Source: Manihot esculenta | Taxonomy: Eukaryota > Streptophyta > Magnoliopsida > Malpighiales > Euphorbiaceae | Length of the DNA: 64,000 nucleotides | Direction: 5' to 3' | Assembly: GCF_001659605.2 (NCBI RefSeq) | Contig: NC_035178.2 | Location: 8,564,062-8,628,061 of the forward strand | Shown: in pieces, positions 54,093 to 64,000 of the stretch | Numbering within the stretch: position 1 is the first letter of the stretch | Layout of the letters: the number at the start of each line of letters is the position of its first letter | Notes under the pieces: model-generated | The model's input: the letters and a program-made list of their open reading frames with translations, nothing else | Told to the model about the DNA's origin: nothing | Databases searched by the model: none | Translations under genes and position numbers: made by a program

Positions 54093-56397
54093 TGTAATAC
54101 CCGGCTGGAGTCCGGCATCGGAATTCTACTTTCCGGTGGAGTCCGGGATGTCGGAAGTCTCTAGAAGGGTAGGATTTATGTTTTCCGACAGTGTTATGAT
54201 GCATTTGAAGGTTTTTAGTTGATTTGATTTGAGTTGGTTTGAGGAAAGGAAGAGAAAAGGCTATGGAGACTTTTGCCAAGTTCGGCCGCCGAAGGTAAGT
54301 TCGGCCGCCGAAAGTGCCCAATGTTCGGCTTCCGCAGTTCAGATTCGGCCCCCGAATGTTGCATGGTTTTGCATGCGATTCGGCAGCCGAAGCTGAGTTG
54401 CTCAGCCAACTAATGAGCATTCCTGAGTCAGCATTTTGGACAGGTGTTGGCTCCACACCCTGTCCAGAAGCTTGGCCACGTCTCCTATATTGTCCAGCTC
54501 CTGCAAGTGTGTTGTTTTGTTGGGTGTCAAAATTTTTGAGAGTTTGAAGCAAAAAGCTTAGGTTTGAGAGTTTATGCGTGTGAAGAGAGTTGATTCATTT
54601 TCTTTGTTCAGATCGTTCATCTTCTTGAATACAGGAGGTAAGTGAAGATCTTTACAGAAGCTTTATGAAGGTTTGGGTAGAGATGCATGCTTAGGTGACA
54701 AAGGGTGTTTTCTTTTGATGGTTTAGCTTGTAAGCATGATTATGTGTTCTGTGTGATGTGTTTTGTTGGGGTGTTTAGGTAGTTTTGGACCCCTTTGTAC
54801 ATATACATGAGTATATGTGTGTGGAGGAGTTGAGGTATGCATGTTTTGAGAGCTTGAAGGGATGGAGGAGCTTGTTTGCCATCGGGGCTGAGTTCTGGAT
54901 GAACTCAGGTTCGGCAGCCGAAGGTTCATTCGGCCGCCGAACCCCTTGCATGGTGGCTTAGGCTGCCACAGCTTGCCCCCGCGAGTTTTGAATGTTCGGC
55001 TCTGTTTGGGGGATTCGGCCGCCGAAGGTGCCGCCGAAGGTTAGAGACTTTCGTCTCTGGAGTGCCTTTTGGCCCCCGAAACTTGCCCCCGAAAGGGTTC
55101 GGCCGCCGAAGCTTGAGATTCGGCCGCCGAAGGTGCTTGAGTTTCGTCTCTGGAGAGGACTTTCGACCGCCGAACCTGCCGCCGAAAGTGTTCTGTCCAG
55201 CTTTCTTTTGCCTGCTTTGCATGGTTAGTTGAGTGAGTTTAAGGGGATATTTGGGGAGGTTAATAGAGTTATTCAGAAGCTTGTTTGGTCCCTCATTTGA
55301 GTCCATCTGTATAGGTACAGATCAGAGGAACCAGAGAGAGCAGCAGTGAGTACTGCTCCAGCGTGTTCAGAGCCTGCAGAGTGAGTCCAGTTAGCCAGAG
55401 GTGAGTGGAACTAAACTTCATTCTTTTACTTGCACAATGGAATGTTTTAGCATATCTCATGCATCATGATTATGCCATAGGTTGAGTGCATTAGTACCCA
55501 CGAATATGTTGCATTGCATAGTTATTTGTTGATGTGGGTAAATGCTGAATGATCCCATAGTCACAGACAGGAAGTCCAGGAGCCTTTGACTACGCCCTGG
55601 CAGGTATAGCAAAGTCCAGGAGCCTTTGACTACGCCCTGGCAGGTATAGCAAAGACCAGGAGCCTTTGACTACGCCCTGGCAATGGTAAGTACAGAGGTG
55701 TTATATACACATATACATATATGACAGGAAGACCAGGTGCTCGATTCTACGCCGTGGCACAGAGCTACTGGGACTATGTGGTGACAGGTTTACTCTTGAT
55801 GTGGCTTGTTTGTGTTATGACGCATTCCATGAGATCATGTTTTACTGAGATGTTTTACTATTCTACTCAATGGGCTATAGAGCTCATCCCACTCCCTTAA
55901 CCCCAGTTTTGCAGGTTCAGTATACAGTGTACAGGGACAGTCCAGCAGGATACAGAAAGAGTAAAGAGATGTGTAATAGTGTAGAGTGGACATGTAATGT
56001 TAAAGAGAGATGTAATGGTTCTGTTTTCAGTTACAGATGTGCTTGACTTAGTCGTTTGTGATGTAAATCTGTTGTTTTGTACATGATCTGTTTATGTATA
56101 TGTTTTCCTGTATGTGTGAAAACCAGGCGTAACAGGTATGAGTTAACCCATCTAGAGTAAGCTCTAGTCAGGGGTACAGAGTACAGAGTACAGAGTACAG
56201 AGTACAGAGTACAAAGATAGTGCATGCACAGGTTAAGCCTTGGTTCAGAAAAGAGATTTTATTTTTCACAGAAAATGTATGATCATGTATGAGTTGTACA
56301 GGTACACAGAGAGTATAGCAGGCTTGCTACGAGTTCTGGCGGCCTTAAGCCGACCTGAATCCTAGCGCCGGTGACGGTCCATTTTGGGGTCGTTACA
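54093..56397 (+). repeat. 3' LTR of the gypsy element
   Basis: About 98-99% identical to the 5' LTR by eye. Differences include a roughly 20-bp deletion near 54,650 and expansion of a 40-bp unit to three copies. Confidence 0.95.
55574..55681 (+). repeat. 40-bp tandem repeats present only in the 3' LTR
   Basis: Three copies starting GTCCAGGAGCCTTTGACTAC (55,574 and 55,614) and GACCAGGAGCCTTTGACTAC (55,654), separated by GGTATAGCAAA. The 5' LTR has one copy. Confidence 0.92.
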
Positions 56398-56402
56398 CTT
56401 AT

Positions 56403-57622
56403 AGCCTCATTTTTACTTTTCTTCAATAGAATAGTTAACCCTTAACGTTAACAAAAAGTAAAATGTCAGTAAAATTTGTTATTCCTATTTTTTATAGTCC
56501 TAATTTATGATTTGTTCGAGTGTTTGAGATTTTTTTTATAAATTATTAAATATTCAAAATTTACTGATTTGACTAATTTAAATTCGCGCTGAACAGACCT
56601 ATTAAGAGGTAAAACTATCATTCTCAAGTTTTTAAAAGTATTTTATAGTTTGAATTTAAAATCTCTAATTAAAAGAGAAAAAATTCGGATTATCTCATCT
56701 CATATATCAAAATGAATGCTTAAATTTTAATTTAGGAGGAGAATAAATTTTTATCAACATATATCTAATGTTTGAAGGCTTTGATACTCCCATGAGATTG
56801 CCTATGTCTTCTTTTTCTAGTTTGGTGGTTCAACTCCGGTATTGCGAAAAATGTTCAGGCTTTGTTATGCTATGCTTATGGAGTTTTCATATTCTAACAT
56901 CTTATTTTATTTTATAAACTCTTTTATTTGTTTACACTATGTTTAGATAATATGTAATATGTAGAAAATAGGAAAGAAGAAAAATAATTAAGAAAACTAA
57001 TGAAAGAATTCTACTTTCTATTTTTATTTAAAACAGTGGAGAAAATAAAGCAAAATAATCTTTATTTTACTTTAATTTTTTTTCTCTCCGGTCTAGAAAG
57101 AAACTAGCAAAGAATTATGTTTTTTTTTTAATTTTAAATTTACATTACGTAAACAATAGAAAAAAAAAAGTATAATGATAAATTTGTAAATATATAATCA
57201 TTTTCTTCTACCTTATTCGCTTAAATTTTTTTTTAAAAAAAAAAATTTCCACTCGTTCAAATAAAAAAATATTTATTTATTCGCTTTTTTTTTCTTTTCT
57301 TTATAGGAAAATTTCCAACAAGGTGTTAATTTTTTATTCTAATAAGGCCTATATATGAAAAAAAAAAGCAATTGATAGATTAAAAATTTGAATTTCTTAT
57401 TCTATTTTAAAATAAAAATAAAATATTAATAATTAAATTATTTTGATACTTGTTTGGCTTTCTCTGCTCTCTAGATTCTCACGATATTTGTGTTGTTGCG
57501 CAGCGAAACTTTTTTTTTTTTTTTTTTTTTCCTTCTCCTCTTTTCGATTCTATTTGACGGAATAGGGGTTTTTTTGTGGATTCTCTTTATCAGTAGTAAT
57601 AAGGAGAAGAGTTCACAAAGCT
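56403..57622. other. Intergenic DNA and thioredoxin upstream region
   Basis: AT-rich with several poly-A/T runs, including about 24 T near 57,507-57,530, roughly 90 bp before the thioredoxin ATG. No gene recognised. The last roughly 150 bp are presumably promoter and 5' UTR. Confidence 0.5.
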
Positions 57623-60600
57623 ATGGCGATTTCTTCTCTCTCTGCTTCAACAATTCCATCTTTGAAGACACCGCCCTCACAGCTGACTACTACCAATTTG
57701 ACTTCCTTGTCTTCGCTGCAGTTTCCAGCGCAGCTTCAGAGGCTTCAGTTTAGGGTCAGAGGGATTTCCTCTCCTTCCAGGTCTCGAATTTTGCATCTGG
57801 TAATGCTCTTATACTCGATCATTTCCTCCCACCTCTTATGTTTCGTTTTCTTCTTTTTCCCTTTTTGGAGGAGACTGAAGGATGCAAATTAGGTGATACG
57901 GATTTTAGAATAGAATAATAATTAGAGGATGTAACATAAACATCTCTTGTTCAATTTTTACGTAGGTCCTAGGCAATTGGGTTGAAGTCAATTTGAGAGA
58001 TATGCTCACATTCTATGGAGTTTGTTCTTGATTTTGTGCAGCTTAAAAAGCTCTGCTTAAGATTTTAGCTGCTGTCAATTGGTCTCAAGGGTGTTTAGTG
58101 CTTAGTGTTGGATGCTTTTATTTGGTCAGTTGGCTGAAAAGGAGAGTAGGAAGGAACTGGGTCCTATGAATAGTTACGTGTAGAGTCGTCATATTTGTTT
58201 TCAATATAATTTCTACATATCGGATGTTGCCCCTACCTCCTGGCAACTGACAATACTATTAGAAAATATCGGATCTTATAGTAATTCCTCGTGAAAGAAG
58301 GAGAAGAAGAAGAAGAAGAAGAAGAAGAAGAAGAAGAAGAAATAATGTCAATGGGATTTAGATTGAGGTCATTTTGGGGCATATGATTCTATGTGAAATC
58401 CTTATTTTTTTTCATTTCCAAATATCAAAGATGAGAATGAATGAATGGGTTTCCCGTTCCATATCCTCATAAACCTGGCAATTTCTTGGAGTAATAGTTC
58501 ATTTCATAAAAATAGTTTTTAAAGACCATAGTGGAATTCAGAATCCACTGGGTGCTTTTGCAATGGTTCATTTCAATTTACTGCTTTACTTCATTTTTAG
58601 CGGTTCTTACTTATGTAATGAATAAAATATGTTCTGGAGGATATTTTGGCAGTAGTGCATAATTGGTGAAGGGCATTTCTTTTTCTTAAAAAATTGAAAT
58701 TACTTCATGAAGTCAGTGCTTAATAATCTCAAATCTCAAATTTTTACCCATCAACAGTATGCTGGCATTTTGGTGATGTATACTTTCGAAGAAATTTATT
58801 CTATGACTATGACAGAACTATCTTTCTTCCTTTTCCATCTCTAATTCTGAGTTTATATTATTCTGGGTATATTAGATGCTCCTTCTTACATTCAAAGTTC
58901 TGTCAATTAGTATGCTATATATGTAACAACTATTGTTGTCTTTTATGCTTATGCATGAGCATCATGATCCCTCATGCTTTCTACCCATTACACTTGATCC
59001 CTAAGAAATAAATTGAGTTGCAGATTTCAAGTTAGATACATGCTCTTTTTTCTTTTTTATTTACCTTTTAGCTAGACAAAGTAATTTAGTGGGAGCGGAC
59101 ATTCGATATGCTTAAAGCTTAGTAGGTGAACAAAGTCAAGTCTTCACAAGAACAGCAAATCTTGAAGATGTAACTTAGTGTGGAAAGAAATTGCTTGATG
59201 TGTTGGATTTGTTATTCCAGATAGTTGTTGCCTAGGCTCATAGTAATTGGTATATTTAGTAGTAGTTTGCAACTTATCTTTTAGAGTTTGAGAATTTAAT
59301 CAGAAGTTTCTTGACATTAGATTGGCAGCCAAACACAGTATGCCCATTTGATTATGGAACTATGAAGTTAATGCCAATATTATGCTTCTGGTTCTTAGAA
59401 GATGGGATTTTTTTATGGATTTTTTATCTCTCCATTACTGTATGTAATTTGTTGTAAATGTAATAAAGAGAATGCTCAATCTTACTAGATTAGATTGGTC
59501 TTATTAGTTGCTTTATGTGCTAGTTTCTTTTTGCATCTGTACTATATTGAGTTTAAACAATTTGCTAAATGATTGTGCAGGTTGCAGCAAAGAAGCAAAC
59601 ATTTTCATCCCTTGATGAGTTGTTGGAAAATGCTGACAAGCCAGTGTTGGTCGACTTCTATGCAACCTGGTGACTTCCTTTTCGTTCCTTTTCAATGTGT
59701 TTTCTTTCTAGCCTTTCTTTTATTACATTTTATGAGAAAGAATTGTGTCATGGAGATGACGTCTGATCATCTTCAAATCACCTAAAACCCTGCAGTAAAT
59801 TCTTCCATCTTCCCAATTAAATAATTAGAGTTAATTTGCTGGCCTTAAGAGATTTTTTTTAGAATATGTGATGAGCATTTTGTGCTAAAGACTGCAATGA
59901 TGCTGAATAAGGATCTTTAAGATGCAGATTTTTTTTTTTAAAACTTTGACATGGGTTGGAATAGCAATCAGAGAATAAGAATAAATAGGCCAAGCTGTTG
60001 TTTGCAGGTGCGGTCCTTGCCAGCTTATGAGTCCAATTCTTGATCAAGCAAGTGCTGTCCTAAAAGACACGATCCAGGTGGTAAAAATTGATACTGAGAA
60101 GTACCCGAGCATTGCTGACAAATATAGAATAGAAGCATTGCCTACATTTATCATCTTTAAGGATGGCAAACCTTATGACCGCTTTGTAAGTTCGTTCAGT
60201 ATCTGTAAGCTTCTTTGAAAAAAAATAATTTTACATCTTCAGGATGATATTCTTGAAATGCAATGCTTTTTGTGAGACCATCAACAAGGGTTTTCTCTTC
60301 ACGTGTATCTGATTGCTGATTGTCTTGTCAATGGCATTCTTTATGATAGAAATTAAAATAAAATATAGAAAAGGAATAAGTAGGAGATACTATATATAAA
60401 ACGTTTGCTACAAGGCTTACAATCTGAATCTGCTAGAGCCAGAGGAGAGCAAATCACTTCCTCTCAATATTATTTATCCCCATGCTGCAATTCTTTCTTT
60501 TTAAATTTTAGTCTACCATTTGATGTTTCAACGCCCATGTACTGTCATCCATTTTCTGATTTTGACTTGTTACTGACCTTGCTGCCTTGGTGTGGTAATT

Positions 60601-60671
60601 TCCAGGAGGGTGCTTTGCCTAAAGATAAGTTCATTGAACGCATCGAGAATTCACTGCAAGTGAAGCAATAG
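57623..60671 (+). CDS. Chloroplast thioredoxin y (four exons, complete)
   Basis: Small disulfide reductase of the plastid stroma. Y-type thioredoxins supply electrons to peroxiredoxin Q and methionine sulfoxide reductases (established for the family). Exons: 57,623-57,799; 59,581-59,669; 60,008-60,185; 60,606-60,671. Total 510 nt, 169 residues and stop, with consistent phases and GT-AG borders. Residues 1 to about 59 are a Ser/Thr/Pro-rich plastid transit peptide poor in acidic residues. The mature domain begins VAAKKQTFSSLDELL. The active site is WCGPC (Cys90, Cys93), the buried Asp precedes the strand (VDFYATW), and the cis-Pro is Pro134 in EALPTF. IDTEKYPSIADKYRIEALP and the C-terminal ENSLQVKQ are typical of the y type. 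Intron 2 splits the active-site Trp codon. Intron 1 (1.8 kb) holds a GAA microsatellite. Confidence 0.94.
58293..58341 (+). repeat. (GAA)n microsatellite in thioredoxin intron 1
   Basis: About 15 uninterrupted GAA units preceded by GAAAGAAGGA. A simple polymorphic repeat. Confidence 0.95.
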
Positions 60672-60676
60672 ATATG

Positions 60677-60758
60677 GTAACCCTTGTCCCTTTTTAAGTC
60701 TGTCCCTTTCAGAATGCGTAACCCTTGTCCCTTTTTAAGTCTGCCCCTTTCAGAATGC
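60677..60758 (+). repeat. 41-bp tandem duplication in the thioredoxin 3' region
   Basis: GTAACCCTTGTCCCTTTTTA occurs at 60,677 and 60,718. The two units differ by about one base and start 6 bp after the stop codon, so they probably lie in the 3' UTR. Confidence 0.9.
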
Positions 60759-62220
60759 ATTTGCATGCTATGAGACCCCATAAATAAACTCACTCCCAAT
60801 TTCGGCGCACAGATTCTATGAGGAATGAAATATGAAGCCATTATGTGTAATTTTTTACTAGGAAGGTCACCCATTCTTCGCCTCCCAGAATGCTGTAACG
60901 AGGGTAATTGTACCTAAAAGAGTGATAAACACAAAAATACAATAGCATATTTGTTTATAACTCTTGGAAATTTTGCAAAAAGATTGTATTTGTTTTTGAA
61001 ACATTTATAAGCTCCACTCTTTTAATGGTTACTGGACTTGGTGCAGCCATCGTTGATCAGGTCATGTTATCTCTTGGTTGAATAAGTTTATTCCATTGCA
61101 GTTTCTGGATCGATTAGAAAGTTAGGCTACTAAAAGAAGTCCTGGATTCAAAATTTTCCACTCAGCAAGATTGTGTAGGGGCAGCTATGCATGATTGCTT
61201 CCTGCCAACTGTGGAAGCTTCAGATTCTAACCTTTGTAGGGCAGAACCTTGGCTTGGTTTTTTGATTAATTTCATGTTTCTACACATCTTCCTCATGTTG
61301 CAATAGTTTAAAATTACCAAGTTCAACTTTAAGCCATTGATGGAGGAAGGAATCGACATTGAGCTTGATAAAAATGAGATTTATTATTATTAATATTATT
61401 TTAAGAAAAGATTTATACTTCGTTTGGAATTAGTATATAGTTTTTCTTTAAGAAATAACTTTTAGAAAAAATTCAATATACTAAAAAATTGAGAAGTTTA
61501 AATATTTTAAATTTTTTAATTATGGTAATGTATAATGGCTAGTCACGTGACATGCATTTATCAGGCATTTCCTTGTTAGTGTCATTTTTTGATAAATTAC
61601 ATAATAAATTAAAAGAGAGAGAAAGAGGAGAGATGAAATCTCGGAAAACGAATCAATGGAGAAGGGCAGCTGAAGTAGTGCGATTGCGTCGGAAAGGGAT
61701 TTTTCCCATTTTTGTGTTTAGGATTTGTTATTTTCGTTTGTGGTTTCTATTTGATTTGGCTTTTATTTAATTTTGGCTTTCGTTTTCTCTTCGAGTCTTC
61801 TTGTTTATTTTCCGTCGCTTTTGAGCAAGAGGTCCGACGCTGTCCTTGATTAACCCTCAACAAAGGAGGACAACCGGTTTTAGTTTTTATTTTTATTTTT
61901 TTATTCTTTTTTTATGATTTTTGCAGATCTACGACGATCATCCGCGAGGATTCGTTCGTTTGGGTCTAATTTAATAAAATCTATGTTCATCTATTATTTA
62001 ATTTAATTTAACATACGATCATGATGATCGTCTGTGGTTTTTATCAAATATTTTTTTGATAAAATGTCTAAATAAGTTTAATTAATTTTTTTTAAAATAA
62101 AAATTTGAATTTTACTTTTAAATACAAACTGATTTTGATGTAATAAGTTTAATTAATAATCTATTTATTTTTAAACTTTTAAATATCAATAATTATATAA
62201 TATAATATCCGTCCAAAGTA
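60759..62220. other. Thioredoxin 3' flank and intergenic DNA
   Basis: No gene I can support. A 72-codon plus ORF (61,552-61,770) and a 65-codon minus ORF (61,162-61,359) show no family features. GC content rises mildly around 61,620-61,960. Confidence 0.45.
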
Positions 62221-62299
62221 TACGATTAGCTATTACCATACGACGGAGCCACATGCCAAAATTCTAATAAACTGTGACGTTCGGTCATGAAAATCTTCC

Positions 62300-64000
62300 A
62301 TAAGAGAGGAGATCCGGTCATTGTAAAGGTCAATACTCGGAACAACAGAAAACTCGCCCTTTTATGACTGGTCGAGTCTTTCTTAACATTTAAGTTACCA
62401 TTAAAAGATATTATACAGCACATCTCCATTACGCCTACAAACACGAGATTTCTTATCCACTGGCTGGTACTAGTCGGATTACTAAGAAAATCACCAACTA
62501 ACTCCATTTTCTCACAGTGTAAAAGAAGTATACACAGAGTTCAAGGTACACATTATTGCACACTTTTCTTAAGTTCAAGCAACTTACTTACACTCATCCT
62601 TTCTGATAAATTATTAACTTGAGTGTCAGAGTGATTGCCAATATGCGCCAACCACATCACTTTCTTTCTTTTGTAGAGTGACCAATCATCTTTAGCTCAT
62701 TTTCAGCCACATCATTTAGTTACATTACTGAGATCACCCATTGAGTTTTCTTGTTCATTTGGGATAAATCCGATTAGTTTTTTGTTTATCTTTTCACTCA
62801 AAGTGCTTTCCCTCTTTGTCACTTTACCCTTAAAATGGCTGAAAACTCATGAGTTGTGGCTAAATCTATTACCAACAAAGGAGTCATCGTCTCCTATACC
62901 CCAGGTAGTGACAGGACACTCCTCTCATGGTCAATGAGATAGACCTCAACAATCCAAACAATGAGCAAATTGTACAATACATTAAAAAGCTCCAAGCAAC
63001 TCTCAAGCAATATAAATCTCGGGAGAAGGCCTCATTCATGGCTCCCAGAATAAGGGAGGAAGTTTCTTTCGAGACCCCAAAGACATGCAGTCCAAAAGAA
63101 AGGCCAAACTAGAAGATGAGAAATCATCAGACGAGACCCCAAAAGATGTCAATTGGAAGTAGTACTAGAAGAAGCAAGATGAAGATTATGGTTTGGACAA
63201 CTCTTCACCCCTATCAGAGGAAATTCTTGCAAAGACTTTTCCCACAAAGTTCAAGCTGTCTAGTTTGGACAAATACGACGGGATGGTAGACCCTAGGAGT
63301 CATTTGGCTATCTTCTGAACTACGATGCAGCTCCAGGATGTCAATGAATTTGTATTGTGCTGAGTCTTCTCGTCCACTCTCACAGGTTTGGCCTAAAAAT
63401 AGTAGCAGCATTTGAGTTCAAGTTCTATCTACAATTTTACACAACTTGCTATATTATTTAAATCTAAGTTTGCTACTTGTATATCTCCTAAAAAAATCTC
63501 CTCCGACTTATGAAAAATCCGACAAGGAGAGCGCGAGTCTTTAAGGAGTTTTATCTCATGTTTCAATGTTAAAGCAATACTGATTGAAGAATTGAATCAC
63601 GAGATAGCATGTGAGGAATTAAAGAAAAGGACTCGCAACATAAAATTTATGGATTCGTTAATCAAGAATCCAATAGCCACTTATTAGCAATTAATGGATA
63701 AGGCACAAAAATACATTTGGTTGAATGATGAAGTCTAGGCGCTAAGAGAGGATAAGAAGACATGTCAAAGTAAAACCTAGAAGCCAAAAAGGCAAGGCTA
63801 CAAAAGAGATCGGAAGAGGTATCCCGTGTTTCGAGGGAAAGAAGATCGAGGTAAGTAATACACTCCTTTAAATGACTCACGCACACATGTTTTGATGTGG
63901 ATTAGAAAAAACGACAAAGAGGTCAAATGGCCCATCAAGCTTAACCCAGACAAAGTGAACATGTGGGACAGAATAAAGTATTGTCGATTTCATGAAAATC
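62300..64000 (+). mobile_element. Degenerate Ty3/gypsy LTR end and gag, running off the window
   Basis: About 62,300-62,700 resembles the LTR end of Athila/Tat-type gypsy elements (TTAACTTGAGTGTCAGAGTG near 62,610). From about 62,840 plus-strand frames with stops give gag-like pieces: EQIVQYIKKLQATLKQY, then FPTKFKLSSLDKYDGMVDP and MQLQDVNEFV (about 63,230-63,360), LMDKAQKYIWLNDEV (about 63,690) and YTPLNDSRTHVLMWIRKND (about 63,860), followed by a KYC.FH zinc-like start at the edge. Order and wording match gypsy Gag. Numerous stops mark it as dead. The right part lies beyond position 64,000. Confidence 0.66.

Larger units (their letters stand above)
46661..56397 (+). mobile_element. Full-length Ty3/gypsy retrotransposon, Tekay/Del-type with chromodomain
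   Basis: 9.7-kb element with LTRs of 2236 and 2305 bp (TG...CA), a perfect target duplication CTTAT (46,656-46,660 and 56,398-56,402), PBS, polypurine tract and a Gag-Pol region ordered Gag, zinc knuckle, protease, RT, RNase H, integrase, chromodomain. That order is Ty3/gypsy, and the C-terminal chromodomain points to the chromovirus (Tekay/Del) branch. By eye I count about 30 LTR substitutions over about 2.2 kb (near 1.3%), so insertion is recent. One in-frame stop interrupts the coding frame. It lies between the citrate-binding-protein-like and thioredoxin genes. Confidence 0.95.

Noticed and set aside
61552..61770. Possible small basic protein gene (Lys/Arg-rich, 72 codons)
   Set aside because: No homologous family comes to mind, and no introns or promoter are discernible.

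Overview
This is eukaryotic nuclear DNA from a dicot plant. It is AT-rich, its genes are split by GT-AG introns, and it is crowded with plant transposable elements. One gene encodes a citrate-binding-protein-like product of the kind described from rubber-tree latex, so Euphorbiaceae (Hevea, Manihot, Jatropha and relatives) is my best guess. That is inference and has not been tested by any search.

Layout, left to right. Positions 806-1877 (minus) hold the 5' part of a group A bZIP transcription factor (GBF4-like); its last exon is not visible here. Positions 3.5-9.6 kb hold a hAT-like MITE, a PIF/Harbinger-like MITE, an orphan first exon of a tonoplast aquaporin, AT-rich MITE copies and a collapsed LINE remnant. 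Positions 10.5-16.0 kb hold a degenerate Ty1/copia 3' end amplified into four head-to-tail units of about 1.25 kb. Positions 18,060-39,660 (plus) hold a complete 14-exon sterol 3-beta-glucosyltransferase gene of the UGT80B1 type. I could assemble it into one open 683-codon frame. Its introns carry an antisense LINE (intron 8), a nested copia complex with a MITE and a TRIM inside it (intron 10), and two foldback elements (intron 11). Positions 41,463-43,175 (minus) hold the two-exon citrate-binding-protein-like gene.

Positions 46,661-56,397 hold a young full-length Ty3/gypsy (Tekay/Del-type) retrotransposon. It has about 2.2-2.3 kb LTRs, a perfect 5-bp target duplication, a PBS, a PPT, and a Gag-Pol frame broken by one in-frame stop. 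It sits exactly at the edge of an older PIF/Harbinger MITE. Positions 57,623-60,671 (plus) hold a complete four-exon chloroplast thioredoxin y gene. From about 62.3 kb to the end there is a degenerate Ty3/gypsy LTR/gag remnant that runs off the window.

The four host genes (bZIP, UGT80B1, citrate-binding protein, thioredoxin y) show no functional linkage and look like ordinary plant gene order. I found no undescribed biological system. The most unusual structures are the four-unit copia/flank tandem array, the intact glucosyltransferase gene spanning a nested transposon complex, and dense near-palindromic TTCGGCCGCCGAA clusters in the gypsy LTRs. No tRNA, rRNA or CRISPR locus was recognised.
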